From positions 1 to 64,000 of the forward strand of contig JAQUXR010000011.1 of the NCBI GenBank assembly GCA_028692275.1: a stretch of 64,000 nucleotides of DNA, in the 5' to 3' direction. Shown piece after piece: positions 16,276-24,086 of the stretch. The position numbers were made by a program, and so were the translations under genes. A model generated the notes under the pieces. That model saw nothing but the letters and a program-made list of their open reading frames with translations. It did not search any database and was not told the origin of the DNA. The stretch comes from Frisingicoccus sp009929615. Its GTDB lineage: Bacteria > Bacillota > Clostridia > Lachnospirales > Lachnospiraceae. Every line of letters starts with the position of its first letter. Positions within the stretch are counted from its first letter, which is position 1.

Positions 16276-17670
16276 ATGAGTGAAAAATATGCGACTTTGT
16301 CCCTAGTTCAGTTAAAAGAGCTGGCAAAATCCCAGGGAGTAAAGAATGTATCAGCGATGCGGAAGGCTGAACTGGTTCAGATTATGGGTGAGCTGGAGGA
16401 AAAATATAATCGCGAGAAGTCGCTGACAGAATCAGGAACAGAATCAGCTTCGGAACCTAAGGCAAAAGAACGAAATGAGAAGCGGGAAGAACCTGAAAAG
16501 AGTGGGACAGATGAACATATGGACAGCTCCTTGGAAACCTTGGACAGCGGTCAGCTGGCACATGGAATTTTGGAAGTCATGATGGATGGTTACGGGTTTA
16601 TACGATGCGAGAATTATCTTCCGGGTCCTAATGATGTTTATGTTTCGCCGGCTCAGATACGTCGTTTTAATATGAAAACAGGAGATATTATTGAGGGAAA
16701 CATTCGGGTTAAGACCCAGAATGAAAAGTTCAGTGCCTTATTATATGTCAAGTCAGTGAATAACCTTCATCCGGCAGAAGCCACACGTCGAAAGAATTTT
16801 GAAGATATGACGCCGATTTTCCCGGATGACAGGATTCGTCTGGAAACAGTGCGGGCCAGTCTGCCGATGCGTATTATGGATTTGGTATCGCCTATTGGCA
16901 AGGGGCAGCGTGGTATGATTGTATCACCTCCGAAAACAGGTAAGACAACTTTGTTAAAGCAGATTGCTAAAGCAGTTACCCAGAATCACCCAGATATGAA
17001 TATGATTATTCTTCTCATTGATGAACGACCGGAAGAAGTGACGGATATTAAGGAATCAATTATTGGAGATAACGTTGAGGTTATTTATTCAACCTTTGAT
17101 GAACTTCCGGAACATCATAAGCGAGTATCTGAGATGGTTCTTGAACGGGCGAAACGGTTGGTAGAACATAAGAAGGATGTTATTATCCTTCTGGACAGTA
17201 TCACACGTCTGGCCAGGGCTTATAACTTGACGGTTCCGCCAAGTGGACGAACCTTATCCGGTGGTTTGGACCCGGCGGCCTTACATATGCCAAAGAAATT
17301 TTTTGGCGCAGCCCGGAATATGAGGGAAGGCGGCAGCTTGACCGTGCTGGCTACAGCATTAGTAGAAACTGGAAGTAAGATGGATGATGTGGTTTTTGAA
17401 GAGTTTAAGGGCACCGGTAATATGGAACTGGTTCTTGACAGGAAACTTTCAGAGAAGCGGATTTTCCCTGCGGTGGATATCAGTCGTTCGGGAACCCGGC
17501 GTGAAGAACTCTTGCTTTCCAAGGAAGAACTGGAAGCATCCTATGCAATGCGCAAAGCATTGAACGGCATGAAGTCGGATGAGGCATTGGAGCGGATTCT
17601 TGACATGTTTATGCATACAGAAGATAACAAAGCATTTGTTGCTATGATGAGACGAACAAAAATTTTCTGA
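16276..17670 (+). CDS. rho: Transcription termination factor Rho
   Basis: RNA-dependent hexameric ATPase that ends untranslated transcripts. The 464-aa protein has an N-terminal Rho_N helix-extension domain (SLVQLKELAKSQGVKNVSAMRK), a charged linker of about 40 residues (ESASEPKAKERNEKREE), the cold-shock-like RNA-binding domain (GFIRCENYLPGPNDVYVSPAQIRRF), and the RecA-like motor with Walker A PPKTGKTTL and LLIDERPEEVTD. The Arg-rich linker is a common lineage insertion. ATG follows GAAGGAGGGTATTC. It stands alone with a long leader, and a small coiled-coil gene follows 28 nt after its stop. Confidence 0.96.
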   Translation: MSEKYATLSLVQLKELAKSQGVKNVSAMRKAELVQIMGELEEKYNREKSLTESGTESASEPKAKERNEKREEPEKSGTDEHMDSSLETLDSGQLAHGILEVMMDGYGFIRCENYLPGPNDVYVSPAQIRRFNMKTGDIIEGNIRVKTQNEKFSALLYVKSVNNLHPAEATRRKNFEDMTPIFPDDRIRLETVRASLPMRIMDLVSPIGKGQRGMIVSPPKTGKTTLLKQIAKAVTQNHPDMNMIILLIDERPEEVTDIKESIIGDNVEVIYSTFDELPEHHKRVSEMVLERAKRLVEHKKDVIILLDSITRLARAYNLTVPPSGRTLSGGLDPAALHMPKKFFGAARNMREGGSLTVLATALVETGSKMDDVVFEEFKGTGNMELVLDRKLSEKRIFPAVDISRSGTRREELLLSKEELEASYAMRKALNGMKSDEALERILDMFMHTEDNKAFVAMMRRTKIF

Positions 17671-17698
17671 TATGATAAAAGAATGCGGGGGAATGTGA

Positions 17699-18055
17699 AT
17701 GCTGGATAAACATGATCTGGAGATGATCGAGAAGATTGTTGAAAAGGTTATAGAAGAGAAAGACCTCTCTTCGAGAGCAGATATGGAAGAGATACGTATA
17801 TCGTTAAAAACGGATATCGAAGAAGTTAAAACAGCAGTTAAAGAAAATAAGGACAGCATTGAAGAACTTCAGATGACGATTGAAAATGATGTTTATAAAA
17901 GAATCAGCATTATCGCTGAGGGACATCTGGATTTAAGTCGAAAACTGGATGATGCATTAAAAGTAGAGAATGAAAAAGAAATTTTGCTTTTGCGGGTGAC
18001 GGGACTTGAGAATGACATGCGATGGGTGAAAAAACGTCTTGAAGAAATTGCCTGA
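17699..18055 (+). CDS. Small coiled-coil protein of unknown function
   Basis: Not recognised. The 118-aa product is almost entirely charged helix with heptad-like spacing (LEMIEKIVEKVIEEK, IEEVKTAVKENKDSIEELQMTI, LLLRVTGLENDMRWVKKRLEEIA), predicting a parallel coiled coil. There is no signal peptide or membrane segment. A G-rich ribosome binding site (GCGGGGG) precedes ATG. It lies 28 nt after rho without an intervening terminator, so it may be co-transcribed. The pattern resembles small phage-type or SMC-like coiled-coil proteins, but no function is offered. Confidence 0.7.
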   Translation: MLDKHDLEMIEKIVEKVIEEKDLSSRADMEEIRISLKTDIEEVKTAVKENKDSIEELQMTIENDVYKRISIIAEGHLDLSRKLDDALKVENEKEILLLRVTGLENDMRWVKKRLEEIA

Positions 18056-18088
18056 TAGAAAAGTAAATATAATTTTTACAAAAAAGTC

Positions 18089-18117
18089 TTGAAAGCTGTA
18101 GGGAAGCATGCTATAAT
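18089..18117 (+). promoter_or_regulatory. Sigma-A promoter of rpmE
   Basis: TTGAAA at 18089-18094 and a perfect TATAAT at 18112-18117 with 17-bp spacing. The predicted leader is about 80 nt. Confidence 0.8.
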
Positions 18118-18202
18118 GAAAAAGCTGTTTTTATGAAGAACACGTAGTAAACAAAATTGACTCATCAGTTTATAATAAGAAAGTTTTAGTGAGGTGAAAA
18201 AC

Positions 18203-18409
18203 ATGAGAGAAGGAATTCATCCAAAATATTATCAGGCAAAAGTTACTTGCAACTGCGGTAACGAATTTGTAACTGGTTCAACAAAACCGGAAATCCACGT
18301 AGAAATTTGTTCTAAATGCCATTCTTTCTACACAGGCCAGCAGAAAGCTATCTCAGCTCGTGGTCGTATTGATAAATTCAATCGTAGATATGGTATTACT
18401 CAGGAATAG
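18203..18409 (+). CDS. rpmE: Ribosomal protein bL31, zinc-binding form
   Basis: Component of the 50S subunit bridging to 30S. The 68-aa product starts MREGIHPKYYQAKVTCNCGN and contains the zinc ligands in CNCG and CSKCH, so it is the zinc-dependent (C+) form rather than the zinc-free paralog used under zinc starvation. ATG 18203 follows GTGAGGTGAAAAAC; the GTG at 18194 is within that ribosome binding region. It has its own promoter and terminator. Confidence 0.96.
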   Translation: MREGIHPKYYQAKVTCNCGNEFVTGSTKPEIHVEICSKCHSFYTGQQKAISARGRIDKFNRRYGITQE

Positions 18410-18426
18410 CAGGAATGTTACAGGTA

Positions 18427-18462
18427 AGGTTGAGGTTTTTATAAAATCTCAACCTATTTTTC
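18427..18462 (+). terminator. Terminator after rpmE
   Basis: AGGTTGAG (18427-18434) pairs with CTCAACCT (18448-18455), followed by ATTTTT. Confidence 0.8.
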
Positions 18463-18480
18463 TATTATAGAGGAGAACAT

Positions 18481-19401
18481 ATGAAATATGCAAATATAGG
18501 CGGTCAGGCTGTCATGGAGGGCGTTATGATGCGCCATAAAGACAAGTATGCAGTGGCCGTACGAAAATCCAATCATGAGATTGAGATAAAAACCGATAAG
18601 CATATCAGCTATGGTGCAAAGTATCATGTTTCGGGTATTCCTGTGCTGCGGGGTGTATTTGCTTTTGTGGACTCACTGGTTCTTGGAATGACGACATTGA
18701 CCTGGTCTGCTTCTTTTTTTGACGAAGAAGAGGACGAGAAAGTATCCAAAGAAAAAAAGGAAACATCAGATAAGATATTTATGGGAGTAACCGTTGCTTT
18801 TTCACTGGCATTATCGATTGCTCTATTTATGATTCTACCTTTTTTTATTTCAAATATATTTCGCAAAGTCACTGATTCAAGCTTGATGCTTGGTGTTATT
18901 GAAGGTCTGATGCGTGTCCTTATATTTGTAGGTTATATTCTGACCATATCACGTATGAAAGACATACAGCGGCTTTTCATGTATCATGGGGCCGAACATA
19001 AGACCATTAATTGCATTGAACATGGAGAAGAACTCACACCGGAGAATGCGGCGAAGTATTCACGTTTTCATAAACGATGTGGTACCAGCTTTTTATTTAT
19101 CGTTATGTTTGTAAGTATTCTCTTTTTTCTGGTCTTTTTTCAAATATTTCCTATAAAGAGTATGATTTTAAAAGTTATTTGCAGAATACTGCTTGTCCCT
19201 GTTATTGCAGGGGTATCCTATGAAATTATACAATGGGCAGGTTGGCATGATTCAGGCCTTGTAAGTATTGTGAGCAAGCCAGGGTTCTGGATGCAGAAAT
19301 TTACAACCAAAGAGCCGGATGCTGAGATGTTGGAAGTAGCCATTGCATCCATTGAAGCGATATATGACTGGCGTGAGTTTCAGAAGGAATTAAAAGAGTG
19401 A
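18481..19401 (+). CDS. yqhQ: DUF1385 membrane protein YqhQ
   Basis: The 306-aa protein opens with the family signature YANIGGQAVMEGVMMR and contains the conserved MYHGAEHKTINCIEHGEELT and RCGTSFLF segments. At least four hydrophobic helices are seen (about 105-125, 140-160, 205-225, 235-255). The function of this family is not established; it is widespread in Firmicutes and often adjacent to prmC and prfA, as here. Its TGA stop overlaps the GTG start of prmC by 4 nt, which indicates coupled translation. Confidence 0.9.
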   Translation: MKYANIGGQAVMEGVMMRHKDKYAVAVRKSNHEIEIKTDKHISYGAKYHVSGIPVLRGVFAFVDSLVLGMTTLTWSASFFDEEEDEKVSKEKKETSDKIFMGVTVAFSLALSIALFMILPFFISNIFRKVTDSSLMLGVIEGLMRVLIFVGYILTISRMKDIQRLFMYHGAEHKTINCIEHGEELTPENAAKYSRFHKRCGTSFLFIVMFVSILFFLVFFQIFPIKSMILKVICRILLVPVIAGVSYEIIQWAGWHDSGLVSIVSKPGFWMQKFTTKEPDAEMLEVAIASIEAIYDWREFQKELKE

Positions 19402-20261
19402 AAACACTAAGACAGTTAATGAAGGATGGGGAAGCCCGTCTGTTAGAAAATGAAATAGAAAATAGTACTATGGAAGCCCGGCTTCTGTTAGAATATATAT
19501 GTGATTTAAATTGGTCCCAGTATTTGCTTCAGGCGGATACAGAGGCGGACCCACAGGAACAGCGGCGGTATGAAGAGGCGGTAGAACGTCGCTGCAGCCA
19601 TTATCCCCTTCAATACATTCTGGGGACAGTTGGTTTCATGGATTATGAATTTATGGTCAATGAATCTGTGCTGATTCCGAGACAGGACACAGAAGTACTG
19701 GTGGAAACTGTTTTGAATCAGGCGGATATTTCCGGAGGAAGTGTGCTGGATATGTGCACAGGCTCGGGCTGTATTTTAATCAGTCTGATGGCCATGGGAC
19801 ATTATAAATCCGGAACAGGTGTAGATTTATCTGAAGAAGCCCTTCGGGTTGCCCGGATGAATGGCATATTCAATCGGATACATTGGATGAAGGATGGTCG
19901 TTCGGAAGATGATTTGACCTGGATTCAAAGTGATTTATTTTGCGAAGTGGATGGGCAGTATGATGTTATTGTGTCAAATCCACCCTATATTCCAGCGGAT
20001 GTCATAGAAACACTTATGCCGGAGGTACGGGATTACGAACCTCGAATGGCACTAGAAGGTGCTGATGAAGGACTGGAATTTTATAAAAAGATTACACAGG
20101 CAGCAGAAACCTATTTAAAGCCTTCGGGCTGGCTGTTTTTTGAAATTGGTGCGGAGCAGGGAAAAGCTGTTTCGGAGCTTATGGAAAAAGAAGGATTCAA
20201 GGAGATACGTACGGTCAGAGATTTGGCCGGATTAGACCGTGTGGTCTATGGAAGAAGATAG
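19398..20261 (+). CDS. prmC: Peptide chain release factor N5-glutamine methyltransferase
   Basis: Methylates the glutamine of the GGQ motif of release factors using S-adenosylmethionine. The 287-aa product has an N-terminal helical substrate domain (MKTLRQLMKDGEARL...), a SAM motif VLDMCTGSGCILISL and the catalytic NPPY motif in VSNPPYIPADV. The GTG start overlaps the yqhQ stop. Its target RF1 is encoded 20 nt downstream, the classic gene order for this enzyme-substrate pair. Confidence 0.95.
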   Translation: MKTLRQLMKDGEARLLENEIENSTMEARLLLEYICDLNWSQYLLQADTEADPQEQRRYEEAVERRCSHYPLQYILGTVGFMDYEFMVNESVLIPRQDTEVLVETVLNQADISGGSVLDMCTGSGCILISLMAMGHYKSGTGVDLSEEALRVARMNGIFNRIHWMKDGRSEDDLTWIQSDLFCEVDGQYDVIVSNPPYIPADVIETLMPEVRDYEPRMALEGADEGLEFYKKITQAAETYLKPSGWLFFEIGAEQGKAVSELMEKEGFKEIRTVRDLAGLDRVVYGRR

Positions 20262-20281
20262 AATTTATTGGAGGAAAAAAT

Positions 20282-21358
20282 ATGTTTGACAGATTAGAGG
20301 ATATTTTAATCAGGTATCAGCAGGTAATGGAAGAGCTTAATGACCCTGATGTTGTTAATGACCAGGCGCGATTCCGTAAACTGATGAAAGAGCAGAATGA
20401 CCTGGCTCCAATCGTGGAAAAATATACGGAATATAAAGGGGAAAAGCAGAATGTCGAAGACAGTCTGGAACTCCTGGACATGGAAAGCGATGAAGAGATG
20501 CGTGAAATGGCCAAAGAAGAGATGAATGAATCTAAAAAACGCATTGGTGAAATCGAGCAGGAATTGAAAGTACTCTTGATTCCGAAAGACCCTATGGATG
20601 AAAAGAACGTTATTGTTGAAATCCGAGGCGGAGCCGGTGGTGATGAAGCCGCCCTTTTTGCGGCAGAACTTTATAGAATGTATGCAAAATATGCGGAGAA
20701 ACAGCATTGGAAAGTTGAGATGATGAGTCTTAATGAAAATGGACTCGGTGGATTTAAAGAAGCTGTGTTTATGATTTCCGGAAATGGTGTTTATTCACGA
20801 TTGAAGTTTGAAAGTGGTGTACATCGCGTTCAGCGAGTGCCTGAGACAGAGTCCGGCGGCCGTATTCATACATCAACAGTTACGGTGGCTATTATGCCGG
20901 AAGCGGAAGAAGTGGATGTACAGCTGGATATGAATGACGTACGTATTGACGTATTCCGTGCGTCTGGAAATGGTGGTCAGTGTGTCAATACGACGGATTC
21001 TGCGGTACGTATTACCCATATTCCGACAGGTATTGTTATTTCCTGTCAGGATGAAAAATCTCAGTTAAAGAATAAGGATAAAGGTTTGAAAGTGCTTCGT
21101 TCCAGACTTTATGATTTAGAGCTGGAAAAGAAACAGAAAGAAGAAGCAGCAAACCGTAAAAACCAGGTAGGTACAGGAGATCGTTCAGAGAAGATTCGTA
21201 CTTATAATTTCCCTCAAGGACGCTGTACAGACCATCGTATTAAATTAACATTACATCATCTGGACGACATTTTAAATGGTGATTTGGATGAAGTTCTTGA
21301 CAGCTTGATTGCTGCGGACCAGGCAGCAAAACTCAGCAACATGGAGGAAGAAGGTTAA
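20282..21358 (+). CDS. prfA: Peptide chain release factor 1
   Basis: Recognises UAA and UAG stop codons and triggers peptide release. The 358-aa product has the GGQ catalytic motif (SGNGGQCVN) and, in the codon-recognition region, RVQRVPETESGGRIHTS, where PET occupies the position of the RF1 tripeptide; the latter separates it from RF2. ATG follows TTGGAGGAAAAAAT. It sits directly after prmC, which modifies the GGQ glutamine. The aminotransferase gene begins 3 nt after its stop. Confidence 0.96.
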   Translation: MFDRLEDILIRYQQVMEELNDPDVVNDQARFRKLMKEQNDLAPIVEKYTEYKGEKQNVEDSLELLDMESDEEMREMAKEEMNESKKRIGEIEQELKVLLIPKDPMDEKNVIVEIRGGAGGDEAALFAAELYRMYAKYAEKQHWKVEMMSLNENGLGGFKEAVFMISGNGVYSRLKFESGVHRVQRVPETESGGRIHTSTVTVAIMPEAEEVDVQLDMNDVRIDVFRASGNGGQCVNTTDSAVRITHIPTGIVISCQDEKSQLKNKDKGLKVLRSRLYDLELEKKQKEEAANRKNQVGTGDRSEKIRTYNFPQGRCTDHRIKLTLHHLDDILNGDLDEVLDSLIAADQAAKLSNMEEEG

Positions 21359-21361
21359 AAA

Positions 21362-22549
21362 ATGGTATCAAAAAGCATGGAACAGTTGGTTAAAGGTAAT
21401 TCAGTCATTCGTGCCCTTTTTGAAGAAGGCAAAGAAATGGCTGCAAAAGTCGGTGCAGAGAATGTCTATGACTTCAGTCTGGGCAATCCAAGTGTACCTG
21501 CACCTAAAGCAGTCCGCACATCTATGAAACGAATTTTAGATGAGGATAATTCTCTCTATGTTCATGGTTATATGAGCAATGAGGGCTATGAAGAAGTCCG
21601 GGAAGCGGTAGCGGCGTCTTTAAATAAAAGATTTGGGACATCCTTTGCTATGAGTGGAATTCTTATGACTGTTGGTGCGGCAGGAGGATTAAACGTAGTC
21701 CTTCGAACACTGCTTGACCCGGGAGACGAAGTTATCTGTTTTGCACCTTTTTTTGGTGAATATAGAAATTATGTCTCAAATTATCAGGGCAGCCTGGTTG
21801 TTATACCTCCCGATACAGATACTTTCCAATTAAACCTTTCCATGTTGGATGAACATATTAATGAACGAACAAAAGCCATAATCATAAATAACCCAAACAA
21901 TCCGACAGGCGTTATTTATTCCGGAGAGACTCTGGATAAGCTGGAAGCCGTTTTAAAAGCGGCGGAGGCAAGAATTGGACATTCGATTTATGTTATTTCC
22001 GATGAACCTTACCGGGAACTGGTCTATGATGGAGCTGTTGTACCATTTATGACAAAACATATAAGAAATACAATTATCTGCTATTCTTTCAGTAAATCAT
22101 TATCTCTTCCGGGGGAAAGAATCGGCTATCTAGCCGTACCTGAGGAAGTGGATGATTATGCCGGACTTGTTCAGGGTATGGCCATTGCAAACCGTGTTTT
22201 GGGTTTCGTCAATGCACCATCTCTCCAACAGCTGATGATTAAAGATTGTCTGGAAGAGCAGACGGATGTTGGGGCCTATGATAAAAACCGGAAATTCTTA
22301 TATACATCTTTAAAAGATATGGGCTTTGAATGTGTGAAGCCGGAAGGCGCCTTTTATCTTTTTGTAAAATCACCGGTAGAAGATGAGAAAATCTTCGTTG
22401 CGGAAGCTAAGAAGCATCATTTACTTCTTGTTCCGGCATCCAGCTTCGGCTGTCCCGGATATGTACGCATTGCCTATTGTGTATCCTATGATATGATTGA
22501 ACGTTCTATGCCGGCCTTCAAAGCTCTGGCAGAGACTTACTTTGGATAA
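21362..22549 (+). CDS. PLP-dependent aminotransferase, aspartate aminotransferase-like (class I/II)
   Basis: The 395-aa fold-type I enzyme has the substrate and cofactor motifs DFSLGNPSVPAP, IIINNPNNPTG, ISDEPYRELVYDG and the Schiff-base lysine in SFSKSLSLPGERIGY. Cytoplasmic amino-acid transamination is expected; the donor and acceptor cannot be fixed from sequence. It begins 3 nt after prfA and is followed 21 nt later by hisC, so both aminotransferases may read through from the release-factor operon. The N-terminal lead MVSKSMEQLVKGNSVIRALFEEGK is characteristic of clostridial members of this group. Confidence 0.88.
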   Translation: MVSKSMEQLVKGNSVIRALFEEGKEMAAKVGAENVYDFSLGNPSVPAPKAVRTSMKRILDEDNSLYVHGYMSNEGYEEVREAVAASLNKRFGTSFAMSGILMTVGAAGGLNVVLRTLLDPGDEVICFAPFFGEYRNYVSNYQGSLVVIPPDTDTFQLNLSMLDEHINERTKAIIINNPNNPTGVIYSGETLDKLEAVLKAAEARIGHSIYVISDEPYRELVYDGAVVPFMTKHIRNTIICYSFSKSLSLPGERIGYLAVPEEVDDYAGLVQGMAIANRVLGFVNAPSLQQLMIKDCLEEQTDVGAYDKNRKFLYTSLKDMGFECVKPEGAFYLFVKSPVEDEKIFVAEAKKHHLLLVPASSFGCPGYVRIAYCVSYDMIERSMPAFKALAETYFG

Positions 22550-22570
22550 ATAAAGAAAGGGCGTGATACC

Positions 22571-23626
22571 ATGAGTTCATGGAGAGATTATGTACGGCGG
22601 GTGACACCTTATACACCGGGTGAGCAGCCAAATGAGCCAGAGATGATTAAGTTAAATACGAATGAAAATCCCTATCCTCCGGCACCGGGTGTTTTAAAAC
22701 TGGCAGAACATATGGAGACAGACAAACTGCGTCTTTATCCAGACCCTACATCGAATGTATTGACAAAGGCTTTATCCGAATTTTATGGGGTGGAGCAGAG
22801 TCAGGTATTTGTAGGCGTCGGTTCGGATGATGTACTTGCAATGGCTTTTCAGACCTTTTTCAATAGTGATAAGCCGGTGCTTTTTCCTGACATTACATAT
22901 TCATTTTATCCTGTTTGGGCAGAAGCTTTTAAAATACCTTATGAAACCAAGGCTTTAGATGAGAATTTTCACATTCGAAAAGAAGATTATTATGGTGAAA
23001 ACGGTGGTGTGATATTTCCAAATCCAAATGCACCAACTTCTGTTTTGGAAGGCTTGGCATTTATTAAAGACATTTTAGAACATAACCGGAACTCTCTGGT
23101 TATTGTTGATGAAGCATATATCGATTTTGGTGGAGAGTCAGCACTCTCCCTTGTGTCAGAGTATGATAATCTTCTGGTGGTACAGACATTTTCAAAGTCC
23201 CGTTCAATGGCTGGAATGCGAATCGGTTTTGCTATTGGCCAGCCGGAACTTATTAAAGCATTAAATGATTTTAAATATTCATTTAATTCATATACGATGA
23301 ATCAGACATCTCTCCTGCTTGGTGCAGAAGCGGTGAAGGACAGGGCGTATTTCGAGGAGAGTATTGCTAAAATCATAAAAACCCGTACATGGGCAGCGGA
23401 AGAATTAAAAAAATTGGGCTTTGAATTTAATGAGCCATGGGCGAATTTTATTTTCGTCACTCATCCGAAGTATTCGGCAAAAAAATTGTTTGAAGCATTG
23501 AGGGAAGAAAAAATTTATGTGAGATATTTTAGTCTGCCTCGTATCGATAACTATTTAAGAATAACGGTAGGGACGGATGAGGAGATGGAAAAACTGCTGC
23601 ATTTCCTTAAAGAATATATGAAATAG
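22571..23626 (+). CDS. hisC: Histidinol-phosphate aminotransferase
   Basis: Histidine biosynthesis, converting imidazole-acetol phosphate and glutamate to histidinol phosphate. The 351-aa product carries KLNTNENPYPP, RLYPDPTSN, VFVGVGSDD, FPNPNAPTS, VDEAYIDFGG and the PLP lysine in TFSKSRSMAGMRIGFAIG, all typical HisC signatures. It is not in a his operon here; its only partner is the upstream aminotransferase. Some HisC proteins also transaminate aromatic substrates, so a wider role is possible. A clear terminator follows. Confidence 0.9.
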   Translation: MSSWRDYVRRVTPYTPGEQPNEPEMIKLNTNENPYPPAPGVLKLAEHMETDKLRLYPDPTSNVLTKALSEFYGVEQSQVFVGVGSDDVLAMAFQTFFNSDKPVLFPDITYSFYPVWAEAFKIPYETKALDENFHIRKEDYYGENGGVIFPNPNAPTSVLEGLAFIKDILEHNRNSLVIVDEAYIDFGGESALSLVSEYDNLLVVQTFSKSRSMAGMRIGFAIGQPELIKALNDFKYSFNSYTMNQTSLLLGAEAVKDRAYFEESIAKIIKTRTWAAEELKKLGFEFNEPWANFIFVTHPKYSAKKLFEALREEKIYVRYFSLPRIDNYLRITVGTDEEMEKLLHFLKEYMK

Positions 23627-23633
23627 ATATATG

Positions 23634-23670
23634 AAAACCTCTCAATAGCGATAGTATTGGGAGGTTTTTT
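23634..23670 (+). terminator. Terminator after hisC
   Basis: AAAACCTCTCAATA (23634-23647) pairs with TATTGGGAGGTTTT (23655-23668) with one mismatch or wobble, ending in a T-run. Confidence 0.85.
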
Positions 23671-23694
23671 GTTGTTGGAGAAACGGAGTATTGT

Positions 23695-24066
23695 ATGAAT
23701 GATAATAAAGGATTTACTTTGCTGGAATTGCTTATTTCAGTAGGAATTTTAGTGATATTGGCTGGTATATTGTTTCCCTCCTATATTTCCCATGTTCATC
23801 GTACCCGTACCATCATCTGTGAAGAAAACAGATACACCTTGCTGGATGAAGTGGATTTACATCTTATAGAATACAGCAGGGGAGATACAGATGAATTTAT
23901 GGCGAGTTTTATGGAATATTTTGCGGCCTACATTAAAGAAACACAGGTGTGTCCGGCAAAAGGTAATATTCGTCTGCGTTTTAGAAATACAAGTTCTGGA
24001 ATAAGTGTCATAGTCAGCTGTTCAAAACATACAAAAAGGATATCCAGAGAAATAAGCATTGATTGA
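23695..24066 (+). CDS. Orphan type IV pseudopilin-like protein
   Basis: The 123-aa product starts NDNKGFTLLELLISVGILVILAGILFPSYI, a textbook prepilin peptidase site (G|FTLLE with Glu at +5) followed by the hydrophobic pilin helix. The rest is short and contains three cysteines. It would be cleaved and methylated by a prepilin peptidase and assembled into a pseudopilus, for example for DNA uptake. No peptidase, ATPase or other pilin gene is in the window, so its assembly machinery must be elsewhere. A ribosome binding site GGAG lies before ATG; the helicase gene follows within 20 nt. Confidence 0.8.
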   Translation: MNDNKGFTLLELLISVGILVILAGILFPSYISHVHRTRTIICEENRYTLLDEVDLHLIEYSRGDTDEFMASFMEYFAAYIKETQVCPAKGNIRLRFRNTSSGISVIVSCSKHTKRISREISID

Positions 24067-24086
24067 CTGGGGAGGAAATGAACATT

